DNA of 64,000 nucleotides. Origin: Nissolia schottii (taxonomy: Eukaryota > Streptophyta > Magnoliopsida > Fabales > Fabaceae). This document shows, piece by piece, positions 23,577-35,230 of the stretch. The stretch spans positions 1-64,000 of the forward strand of contig QANU01086992.1 in the NCBI GenBank assembly GCA_003254905.1. Reading direction: 5' to 3'. Each line of letters opens with the position of its first letter. Position 1 is the first letter of the stretch. Below the pieces are notes generated by a model, which worked only from the letters and a program-made list of their open reading frames with translations, was not told the DNA's origin and ran no database searches. A program made the translations under genes and the position numbers.

Positions 23577-24875
23577 TGTAACACCCTAGCTAGCGGCTTA
23601 CGCTTAAGTCCTAAGTTGGCCATACTAGGTTATTATCTGCTTGGTGGGAATACTCATAGTGCATAGTTATGTTTAGAGAATAATTCCTTACTCCCAAAAT
23701 ATGGACCCGTTCGAAATTTTACTCATCAATTACCCCTCCGTTTCAGTTATGAGCCTTGCATGAGAGGAGATATATAATATTCTCAGTACGCTTAGAACGC
23801 TTGTACTTTGACTACAGTAGAATTGACACGTATCCACACAAATCATACATCACAAGGGTCCACCAAAAGTTAATTCACATGTATTATACATATATTGTAT
23901 ATTGGTCATAGATTACATATACTTTTTCTACAAGTTATTATACATATATTGCTAATTACATCAGCGGCAAAACCTAAGGTTAGCAAAACATCACTGGAGA
24001 CATAGAGGGTTGAGTTGGTGTCGTGGTATCATTATTCTACGTTAGGGTCGAGGTCCTCTTCCGGGTCTCCTTCCTCCTCCTCCTCCTCTAAGTCCGTGCT
24101 CATCAGATCCCCGTCCTCTGAGTCCACCCTGGCAACTGTGGGGGGATTCTGGAGTCGAGGAGTCGTTCCCCCACTCACCCACCGGGGAGATCTCTAGGGT
24201 AGCAGGCCAGTCCCTGTGGATCGTGGATGGTCCTGCCTTTGCATCATGGGTACGAGGGGCGAGCTGACGGCAAAAGAAAGGGGTAACCCGTTTCCTGGCC
24301 CCACATCGGTAGAAGTGCTGCGGGGGTTGAGGTGGCCATGAGTTCGGGTCAATCTCCACGTCCTTGTTGTACGGAAGAAGTTCTTCCTCTTCTATGTCAA
24401 GGAGGATGGGTGTGGCGGATGAAGAACCAGGGCCCATTGGTATACGGGAAGATGGCACTGGTACTGACTGAAGGGGACTGGGGCATTCCAACGAGGTGTA
24501 AGTACAGGTCTCTGTGACAACCCCAGTATCAAGGTCCCACTGTCTAATCCTGCTCAACAGCGTTGTCCGCTGTGAAGACATTGCATCTTCACAAGAGAGA
24601 GAGAAAAAAAAAATTCGCAAAAACTCTTTCTAAGATGGAAGAAGAGCCTTAAGCTTTGAGCGAATTGGAATGAGGGGAGGAGAGCTCTATTTATAGGGGG
24701 AGAGATGGCCAAAGGGCGGGTCGAGCCCTCTCCTAACAAAACACAAAATAGGATTTTCTAGCAGCAGCGACGCACTGGAGAGGGTTAGGGGTGCAGTAGT
24801 GTGCTTGGCTTTTCTAACTTGCAACTCGAGTGAGACATGACCTTTTTTTTTTGCCTCTAATTAAGGGTCGTCACA
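23577..24875 (-). mobile_element. LTR-like sequence D
   Basis: On the minus strand it runs from TGTGACGACCC (ending at 24875) to GGGTGTTACA (at 23577), which look like LTR termini. A TATA box (CTATAAATA) lies near 24690. No matching TSD is found (CTTAT and AATAT), so one end may be truncated or recombined. Confidence 0.5.
24042..24620 (-). CDS. Conserved LTR-borne ORF of unknown function, 192 aa
   Basis: This ORF starts about 70 bp downstream of the minus-strand TATA box of LTR-like sequence D. The segment LPYNKDVEIDPNSW is followed about 8 residues later by YRCGARKR. The ORF at 56683-56958 in another LTR has PYEKDVEVD and FRRGAR in the same order, plus a related DxxTG segment near the start. 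The C-terminal end is Gly/Arg-rich. An overlapping frame there (MSTDLEEEEEEGDPEEDLDP) matches the acidic tail style of the other copy, so a frameshift probably separates the body from its original tail. I do not recognise the family. It may be a remnant of a captured or accessory gene. Confidence 0.3.
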   Translation of the reverse strand: MRIFFFSLSCEDAMSSQRTTLLSRIRQWDLDTGVVTETCTYTSLECPSPLQSVPVPSSRIPMGPGSSSATPILLDIEEEELLPYNKDVEIDPNSWPPQPPQHFYRCGARKRVTPFFCRQLAPRTHDAKAGPSTIHRDWPATLEISPVGEWGNDSSTPESPHSCQGGLRGRGSDEHGLRGGGGGRRPGRGPRP

Positions 24876-25389
24876 AATATGCCGACTAACCATTCTAGAA
24901 CTATCAACTAGGTTGGCGTATTTATGATGGTTACTGAGTTGGACTACCTTTTGACTGTGAGAACTGTGTTGAATAACTTTGTGGATATGCTAAATTCGGG
25001 TACAGGACTTACTGTGTATTTTGGACCCGTGCCTGGGTACTGATCTAATTTAATTATGGAAAACCTGAGGTTACTATCATAAGATTCACATGGACCATTA
25101 TTTTTATGTTAATTATCTTGGTGATCTAACTACGACACCTGCATACTGAATTTACTGTTATATCTGTATAACCTATGTTACTACCAATTATGGAAAGCCT
25201 AGCGTAATCTTAACATGTCATAACTAAGTATATAATTCTTCACCTAAGCTTACTCATGCAATCACTAAACAACACTGATGATATAAATAAACAACTAACT
25301 AAACTAATTAATTAATTAAAAAATAAATAAATAAATAAATAAATTATTAACAAAATAAATAAACTTAAATAATAATCCAACTGACTCGA
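24876..25389. other. Unassigned spacer
   Basis: No gene is seen. An AAAT microsatellite lies at about 25317-25345. The remainder may be the interior of the neighbouring LTR element but shows no motif. Confidence 0.3.
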
Positions 25390-25790
25390 TTGATGAACCG
25401 CAAAACGACACACCACCGAGACACCAAGACCTCCACTCACCTGGAAAGGACAAGGACTGATGAATGATCATTGCACCGGGAGCTTGAAGCGACATAGCGT
25501 TGGCAAGGTGGAGGCACTGCTTCTTCGCAATATAATACTAGAGTTAGAAGTCCCAACACTAAATGGAACCTCATAAGCTCTTAAGGAAATTGACAACTAA
25601 AGCTCTATTAGGGGGTCTCTATTTATAGGGGAGAAAAACCTCCCCCAAAGTACTTAGGCGATGTGGGGCTTGGTTTTTGGAATTGTCACGTCGCTATAAC
25701 GCGGCATCGTGTTGTGCCACTACAATGCTTTTTTTCCATGACCCTTCCTAAGGTACTTAGGAAATCATACTATCACAAAATGTCTTTAAT
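25390..25790 (-). repeat. LTR-like fragment with minus-strand TATA box
   Basis: CCCCTATAAATAGAGA on the minus strand (25631-25616) and the composition resemble the promoter part of neighbouring LTRs. No termini are found. Confidence 0.3.
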
Positions 25791-27560
25791 TTTTGAACTG
25801 ATAATTGAATTGATTTGTTTTATTAGGGTTGATTTGTAATGTGAGAAACAAACGGAGGGAAAATATTTATATAAGGTGGAAGATGCAAATAAAGTGTTGG
25901 TTAATAGTAATCTTCATGGGAGAATGCAAAAAATTTATAACTGTGTAAACTATTTTTATTATTTTAATTATTGAAGTTAATTGTGCTTTTAGTATACGAG
26001 TACGTTAATACACGTTAAGTTGATTGTTGAATTTTTCTATTGATTCGCACTCATGATTTGATTTTAATCCCTTAAAATGTTATATATGTTGCACTCCCTT
26101 CTATTTTCCTAAATCATTCATTTTCTAGGATCGAAATTTCTATTTCAAATTTTCTTTTGGTAACTTTATACTTAGACTTTTCAAATAATAATTTTTTAAT
26201 TAAAAAATGTGAAACATATATCCATAAAATTAATAAAAACATATATTAATCATAACTCATTAAATAATTAAAGAACTACGAGATTTTACTTATAAGCAAG
26301 CATTTCATAAATTGTCTCACTTTAGAAGATTTTTCATTTCTTTTCTCAAATCAAATACAAAAGTCGAGTCAGAGTTCATAAATTAGTAAGTCTTTCAAAA
26401 TATTCATCCAAAAAAAATATTTTTAATGTGAAATGATGAATGTACAATGTAGTTAATTCAATTAAATAGTTGATTTGAGTTTTTATTTTAAAAAAATGTC
26501 ATTATATTGTATAATAATAATTCCCATAATTTTTTTGACTACAAAGGAAAATGGAATTAAATATGGATGATAATATAATTAATGATGTCATTTACAAAGA
26601 GAATATAAAATATAGTGCAAATCAATTTCAGTTGACCAATCAGCTCCATCTCCTTTATTAACGAAATAAATAAATAAAGTGATGTTATTTGATTTATCCA
26701 TTACATATAATCAAATTATTATAGAAAGTACTCTTAACCACTACATATAAAAAATTATCAAAATTTAGAGCTATTGACATGTAGCACTCTAAGTAGTTGC
26801 ATGAATAGAGTTATTGCCATGTGACAAAGATAAGTGGATGTGAGCTACCATCATATCACATCTTGTGGTTATAATGTTACTTAATACTATCTGTATTATT
26901 AATTTTTAATATTTTAAAAAATGAATGGTTAAGAGTTTTGCAAAAGTTGAGACGTCAAGACCACCTTCAATATCACAAAACCATAAAAATGCTATATTAC
27001 CCTACCCATGAGTTTTAAAAAATAAAAATCTTAACCATACCTACAGAAAATAGTTAAACTCTTACCCTACTCTACCCTACCCATTATTTATAAAAAGTGC
27101 TATTATGTATACATAATATAAGTGTCAACTACAAAAGAATAATTATTTTAGTGCATGACAACAACGTAATTTAAACTAACAAGTACGCAATTCATAAAAA
27201 TTAAATAAAGATAACATTTTAACATAATAAAATATTGAAAATTTCTAGACATATAGAGAAAAGTCAAACTAAAGCGTAGAAAATAAGTTAAAAGCAATCA
27301 TTAAAAAAAAAGACAATCACATTCATAAGTAAGCATCATATGTAAATTAGTAAATGTACATATGTGTGTGTATATATATATATATATCAGAATTAATCTC
27401 AGTCTGTTAATTATTTATCTCTCCTGTATGATATATTTTCTTGTTAGGATAATCTTGACCACATAAATATGATCTAATAATTGAAAAGTCACTTTCACGT
27501 TCTCACCTAAGACGCTCATTCTCGTATGAATCATCTGCTATATATATAACACCAATAATA
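25791..27560. other. AT-rich intergenic region
   Basis: Very AT-rich, with a GTATATAT microsatellite near 27366-27388 and a stretch of ACCCTACCC motifs at 26990-27110. No reading frame of note. Confidence 0.5.
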
Positions 27561-27752
27561 CATATGGGGTGCGAGTAAGGTCAGGATGGGTTCATGTGAA
27601 CCCTAAACCTACCCTAACACCTACACGGGTAATTTTGGGTAATTACTTGCTCAAGTAATTACCATAATAGCGTGGGGTTTTACCTTACACACCGAGTTGG
27701 GCAGGGGTGGATACCCATGAGTAGGGTAAAAATTGTCATCCCTACTTATACG
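27561..27752. repeat. hAT-like terminal remnant
   Basis: Contains CCTACCC-type repeats and ends in AAAAATTGTCATCCCTA, a terminus style shared in inverted form with 11622-11635. Boundaries are tentative. Confidence 0.3.
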
Positions 27753-29693
27753 AGTATTGACACTTAATCTTAAATGACTCTCTAAGTCGAGATTTGGACT
27801 GTGATTGTAGTGCGAGAAAATGAATGAGTAAGGCGGCTAGGGTGTGTGGGTGCAATATAGGGTAAAAGAGAGAATGAGAGATTATTTATTTATTGTTATG
27901 AAACTAACGAGGATAAAAGAAAAGTAATAGAAGAGATAGAGAGAAAAAATTGAGGGAGAAATATTATTCTTATTCTCAGATGTGTGTTGTACAATGAACA
28001 CCTAAATGACTATTTATAGACTAAAGGTAAGGTACACAATATTATATCAAATCTTTATCATATCAAGATATATCTATCTAATTGGATACCAACCAAATTA
28101 GTCTATGGATATCCACATTAATAATATTTTATAACATTTATTTATTATTTAAAAATATTATAATGGTCGGGTTCGTCATGTGGGTTCAAATATTGACTTG
28201 GACAATCAAACGCCCAATCTTAGGAAGACATGGTTTCGTATATTTTTACTCGACGACCCGTCAGACCCGCCCGACTCGACTCGAGATGCCTTGGGTCAAG
28301 TGATTTCATCGGGGTTTGTCCATTTTGGCAACCTGACACAACACCCCTATTGCCAGAGCCCATTTTCTTCTCTTCGATTATCATTCTCATGTCTAATCCA
28401 CTTCCTTTCCCACTCTGACAAACTGTAGCGAAAGATGGGTCATTTTTCAATATAAAGAATGCAATTGCCACCACATCAGAACTCGACCGCCATCTCCACT
28501 CCATCAGTGGACACCAAATCTCCTCTCATCTTTTCCTTCCTCCGCCACTTCACACCTCCACCATTACCACAACATTAACCATTTGTTGGCAAGCATAATA
28601 ATGTCCATTTGTTTCAGATTTTTAATGCCCAAAAGTAATTTGATAGAGTGAGATCAATTTGTAATATCAATAAAACATTTTTTCTTTATTTTGTCAGGTA
28701 AATAATATTGTCTTTTAATCAACTAAATTTATTTTTGGGAGAAGTATTCTTACATTTTATTTTTTATTTTTCTTTATTTATTTCGGGATAGTTACTTTTG
28801 AAATGATTTTTTTTACTATTATCCTTGCATTAATAACCACTAACCTACTATTCCTTAAATTATAGTATATAATTTTTGGTAATTATGACTTTGAAAGTCA
28901 CGTAAGAAAATTAGTATTTTCTTCGAACAAAAATAATTTTTTAAAATTTACTTTTAAAATATTATAACTAAACGCAAATTATTACTTTTTTACTTTAACC
29001 TTTTTAAGAAAAGGGAGAAAGAAAAGAAAGAGGTTTAGAGTGTTTCCTTTATTCTTATTTGCGAGGGCAATATAAATTAGGGGAAATAAATCAATATTTT
29101 ATAATGTACTTTTATAATTTTATCATTTTAAAAATAATTAAATATAATTAATTCATCAACTTTTTAATAAGGATAACCGAGTAAACTACTATATTAAAAT
29201 CTAATTTAAAACCTCCCAATTTGGAGGGATAATAAAAACGTTAAACCAAATAGGCTTTGATATTATTATTATAATACTAATGTTTAAGAGTCATAACTTT
29301 AAATTTATTAATATTTCTAATTATCTTTAATTATATTCTTGTCAAAATCTCATTCATTTTTGTTTGAGATTTTGAGAAGAGTATATTTAGAGATGATTAG
29401 AAAAATTAATAGACCTAAAATTAAATTAAGACTCTCAAAACATCATTCTTACCATAAAGATACGGGTGAATAAGGTGGACTTGGCTTGTGGGTAGAGTTG
29501 GACAATAGGTCCAACTATAATGTGGTTTAACATCTTTGGGCCAATGTTAAGAAGCCCCGGTTACAACTCGTAACTTTTAAGCACATTATGAGCGTACGAA
29601 TGAGGCCTAGCCACTAGCCAGCATCGCCGAATATGCCGTTCCCTTCCTCGCTTAAAAATACTAGGAAAAAGGGGAAAAATAAAAGATTTAAAA
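27753..29693. other. Intergenic region upstream of FANCM
   Basis: AT-rich sequence with short overlapping frames at 28080-28500 that show no recognisable protein. No transposon boundary is seen. Confidence 0.4.
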
Positions 29694-29698
29694 GTTTT

Positions 29699-29709
29699 TA
29701 GCGCCAAAA
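29699..29709 (-). promoter_or_regulatory. Candidate E2F site in the FANCM promoter
   Basis: The minus strand reads TTTTGGCGCTA, matching the E2F core TTTSSCGC, about 130 bp upstream of the start codon. E2F control is common for plant S-phase and DNA-repair genes. Binding is inferred. Confidence 0.45.
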
Positions 29710-29838
29710 TGAATTTATTTTTGGTATAGACATGGATTTTCATTTTGCGGTTCATTTATTATTTATGATTCGCGTTCTTTCTTTCTTGTCCTGCTGGTGA
29801 ATTGCAGTCGGGGTTTGAAATCGGATCTGAATTATCCA

Positions 29839-32800
29839 ATGGCATCCAATAATAATCCTTATGAAATCATGGTCGATGAGGAAGATGAGGTATGGACCGT
29901 ATGGTTATTGGTAACTAGCTTCCTCCGTACTCTCTCTCTCTCTCTCTCTCTCTCTGCGTCTCAACTGTTAATTTAATATTAGGGGTTTGATTGGGAAGCA
30001 GCTGCAAAAGAAATCGACGTTGTTTGCCAACGGACCAAGGCTGGCAGTGGCGGTGACGCAAATGAAAAGGGATCCCGGAAGAGAAACAAAGCCGCCACAT
30101 CCCATCAATCCACTCTCGATAAGTTTATGGGCATTGCCAAGAAGGAAACCCCAATTCCTCAAACTCAGACTCAGTTCCAAGATGGAGCTGAAGGCCCCTC
30201 ATGCATCCACGACATTGACCCCGAGGCAGCGAAAACTTGGATATACCCAGGTCTCTTGCTTTTTTCATCTATCTTCTGATATATCCATGGAGTATTGTGT
30301 GTCTGTGTGTGTGTTTTTTTTTTTTATTTTTTTTATTATATAGTTCAGTTCAGCTTGAAGGTTGTTGCTTATTTTAACCAATCATTTTTGCAGTTAATGT
30401 TCCTCTCCGTGACTACCAGTTTGCTATTACCCAATCCGCACTCTTTTCAAACACACTGGTGGCCTTGCCAACAGGACTTGGCAAAACACTCGTTGCTGCC
30501 GTTGTTATGTATAACTACTTCAGATGGTTTCCTCAAGGTAACGTGTTTGACTGTGACTAAAGTATCCAATAATTTTATAGTTTTAGAGCACATACCAGCG
30601 TTACCTGTGAGTCTGTGACTGTAAATCTCACATACAAATACAACCTTATAAATGAGAGAAGAGAACCATCCTCAGCATTTACATCTGTGCTTTCTGCTGC
30701 TTCCTTGCACAACAGGAAAAATAGTCTTTGCTGCTCCTTCTCGACCACTTGTCATGCAGCAGATAGAAGCATGCCATAACATTGTGGGAATACCTCAAGT
30801 AAGAGATATTCTTTCTCACCTTGAGCTTTTCTCCAAGGAAATTTTTCCTCGTGAAATATTTAGCTGAGTTTAATTGCAGGAATGGACAATTGACTTGACT
30901 GGTCAACTAAGTCCTCCCAAAAGAGCTTGTTTTTGGAAAACAAAGCGAGTTTTTTTTGTCACCCCACAAGTGTTGGAGAAGGATATTCATTCTGGTGAAC
31001 TTTTTAATTTATTCAATAATATTTCTCTGGATAACGACTTAGATGTGTTGCATACTTTGCTTTGCTTCATTTGACACTGCTCCATTGGCTTTGTTCATGA
31101 CCTGATTTGTTTCAGGTACATGTTTGGTGAAGTACTTGGTATGTTTGGTTATTGATGAAGCTCACAGAGCAACGGGAAATTATTCTTATTGTGAAGCAGT
31201 TCGTGAGGTTTGACTTTTTGTACATGTTCATTCTTCATTATATACAACACAAAGCTGATTTGTCCCTGTTAATCTTCTTGGTTCTCAGTTAATGGCTGTA
31301 CCAGTGCAACTTAGAATATTAGCATTAACTGCAACACCAGGATGTACGTTTGTATAACTTCATTTTTCTTTATTTGTTGTTTACTAAAATGAAAACCATT
31401 TTGTGTTCTAATTCTAAGTGTGATATTCAGCAAAGAAGCAGACAGTCCAGGATGTTATTGATAATCTGCATATCTCCAAGCTTGAATATCGAAGTGAAAC
31501 TAACCATGATGTTATCTCATATGTTCACAATAGGAAGATAGAGTTGATAGAGGTAATCAAAGCATACCTATCTGGAATCTAATGACTAAATTTATATATT
31601 TGTGTTTTTGAGATCTTTGTTGCAATATTACCAGGTTGCAATGGGCCAAGATGCTGTAGAAATAAACAAGAAGATTTTGGAAGCCATACGCCCAATAGTA
31701 GCCAGGCTTAATGATATTGGGGTCATTCAGAATGGAAATTATCGCACTGTATGCTTCTTTACCTTTTAGTTTCTTCATTTACCCCATAGTTTAAGATAGC
31801 CCTACCTTTTATTAACTAATAATCACAAGTTAGCTGTGATTTTATTAAAGTCTCAAAGATATATTTGAGAGTGGATTGTGCATTGTATTCCCCTTCTTTC
31901 ACTTTAATCACCTATTCATGGAACATTTCAAACTCTAAAGTTGGCTTATTATGTTTATGAATTCTAGCAAATCATATAATATAAATATAATCAAGTAATC
32001 TCTTGGAAGCCTTGACAGCTTGACCTATTGACCAGATAAATTAATCACCAATATTTTAAAATTTGACATCAATTTAGTGTTATACTTATGATTTTAACAT
32101 TAAATATTGTCAATTATCACTATAAAACTAAATTGATGTCAAAAATCAAAGTGTTAGGACTATTTTTCCAAGACTGAATTGATGTCAAAATAAAAATGTT
32201 ATGACCAAATTAATTTTTTACTCTTAATTTGATTAAAGTGTTTCAGAAGATAATCCTAAAAGATGGCTTCCAGTTAGGATTCCTCTAGATTTGTTGGATG
32301 AAAGAGTGCTTATGGAGTTGCCTAGTCATTAAAAGATACCTTTGAGACTCATGGCTGAGCTTCTTTTGGATTCATGTCCCCTCATACTTTATGTTTATGG
32401 CAGTGGTGATGGCTTGTAACCTAATTAGGAGTAGCTTTAATTCATATGATGGGAGATAATCTATAAACCCTGCTGCATTGGGTGTGAACATCAAATTATT
32501 ATCCAGTGAATATACAGATTCAAGAATACTTCATAACATGTCTCAATTTTCAAGGATCTGGAGAACCAAGTAGATGTTATTGAAACAGTAAAATCCATGA
32601 TAACCCACTTTCTGATAGCTTTCTTAGCTATTACTATTAAGATTCATTATCTTCTCATTGTTAGCTGTCATATGTTTTGCTCCAATTACTAAGGCTTGAT
32701 TATATGGCTGGATCTTCAATTACTCTTTCTCTTTTGAATGATTGGCAGTTGAGCCCTTGTGTATTACTTGAAATAAGGGAAAAGTTTCGTCAGGGACCTA

Positions 32801-35199
32801 GGCCAGATCTTTCTCATGTCAACTATGGAGATATTGAAGGGTATTTTGGAGTTCTTATTACCCTTTATTACATCCATAAGCTACTTTCAAGCCATGGAAT
32901 AAGGCCAGCATATGAAATGCTTGAAAGAAAATTGAAGCAAGGGTAGGTCTTTGTGTACACTTCCTATCTATAGTTTATATATAAGCTAAGCAGGTAACTC
33001 ATTGGAAAGTCATTTTTGGTTCTTCTATAAAAGTATGGTTTTTTCTTCTCTTTATTCAATACAACAACTTAATTAAAGCTAAAGACTACTGTGGTGGTAT
33101 CTAAAATAAGACAGTTAAAGGAAGAGTATCTAAAATATCTAGAAATATAGCAGTGGACAGAATAGTTAAGGACATAGTCCAAGTCCAACTGCACCTACTT
33201 TGGAGTTTTGGTCATGAGACCACTTCACCTCATTAAACATGCTTTTTTTATTCTTCTCTTTCCATATAGTATTATGGTCTACAAGTTGCAATAAATTCAT
33301 GATATTATGAAGTCAAATAAAAAAAGCAATATTTGTTTGCACTCAAAATAATTCTGTATCAACATCATTGGTAAGTCATCTAAAATAAGAAAAACATGTC
33401 AGAAAGTTGCAAATAGTTGTGCACAAAAGCTAGTGCCATCAGAAGTTTACGTACATTTTTTTCATGTAAGTTCTTTGTATTTTGACCACTAATTTTTAAG
33501 ATTTCTACTTTTACATTGTTGAAGTTGCTTGTGGAGACGGGCCACTGGTTACTGATAATTTTCTTTCTTTAGTTCAATTGATGGTCGACATTTTATTACT
33601 TGTAAATACAGATAGCTTTATGCAGTTGTGATCTAAACTCTTAGTTGATATGTAGGGTAGATGGACTGAAAAGCTGCTTTTGACAATGATAATTTTTTAA
33701 GGATAATTTTTTTTATGAGTTTAGTTTCTATACACTGAACCTTGTTATCCAATCAAAACTTGCCACATCAACAAAGATGTTTGACTCTCTCCCACTACTA
33801 CAAAAGTCAAGCATATGTGATGATTTTATTAGATGATAGTGTAGACAGGCTTTACTGAATAATAATTAAACTCTTTTCTTATTAACCTTGCTATGCTTGT
33901 ATATTTATTATTAATTTTATTTTATTAGGTGCTTTGTGATGATATTTCATTGTTTTATGCATGGAAATTTCTTTACTAACTTATTTGAAGTTTCAGCTCA
34001 ATGATTTGGTTTAAGGATACCTTCTTTCAGGTTTTTTGCAAAATTTATGAGTAAAAATGAAGTTATTCTAAAAGCAAGACAACTGATGCAGCAAAGCTTG
34101 TCTCATGGAGCATCTAGTCCCAAGTTATCCAAAATGCTAGAAGTATTACTGGAGCATTTCAGTACGTAGAATTCTGTTGTCAACTGCAAATTTTAATTCT
34201 TGTGAATTATATGAAGGGTGTTGGTATTTGCCTTCATGCCGCTGACAATAATGTAGTGAAAGTTGTGAACCCATAAAAATGATATAATATGAAAATGACT
34301 ATGTCCTAACAATTTTCTGTCCAAGAAGATCGAGTTGCAGTTGAAGGAGCGTGCTCACCAGTCAATTTATGTGGGGAATTTGTTGTTAATTTATCATCAA
34401 TTTTGTTGATGGCTTTTCTGTGCTTCAGTGTTCCCAAAAGTTGTTTGTTCTTGATAACCTGTGACAAAAACTGGTCCAGTATTAAGGGGGTGGTTGTCAC
34501 GAGTTTAATTATACAATTTACCTTTACTGCAATTTTATTAAAAAGATGTTCTTAAAACTTTTTCATATTGCCCTAGTATAAAAGTATATATTAGAGAGGC
34601 TCGGAATTATGTTTCAAAGTTTGTGAAATTTAATATGGAGTTTGAAATAAATTATTAAATGTTGGTTCTTTTGTGTTTCTGTTTATCTGTTCCTCTAGAT
34701 GATCTGTTTCCTGAATTCCAAATTTTTACTGAAAGGGAGTGATTGATGAGGAGGGTTTTATAAAAGAAGGAAAGGAAGGAAGTAAACTGGCAAAAGGACA
34801 GCATATTGATGTCTACTTATCAAATTGTTATATGGTCCATAGTAGTTTCTTTCCTTCTTATCTTTTTGCTTAAAGATTGTGGACTTTGTGAGTATGGTAC
34901 TTCCGTCTGGTTGATGTGGAGCAGAAAGCTGAACCAAAAGACTCTTCACCTGTTTAGATAACAGTCTTTGGGAGTACTTCAATTGCAGAAAGTTTGATTG
35001 AAGTTAATTTTATATTTGTCACCTTTGTCAGTGTAATGTGAAAGCAATTGATATCTTCTTTTGCATTGTCCCATAGCCAAATTTATGGACATTAACATTA
35101 TTCTTCTTTGGTGTCCATTGGGGTTGCTAGTTCTCTATTATGATTTGGTCATTTATCAAGGTTGTGAGTTGTCTTATGAGGTTGGGAAGGTTTGTTTGT

Positions 35200-35230
<31 letters not shown>

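Noticed and set aside
23572..24880. TSD for LTR-like sequence D
   Set aside because: Flanking pentamers CTTAT and AATAT do not match, so an intact insertion is not supported.
28082..28504. Overlapping short ORFs upstream of FANCM
   Set aside because: Four frames overlap in one GC-richer patch. No protein family is recognisable and there is no consistent splice structure.
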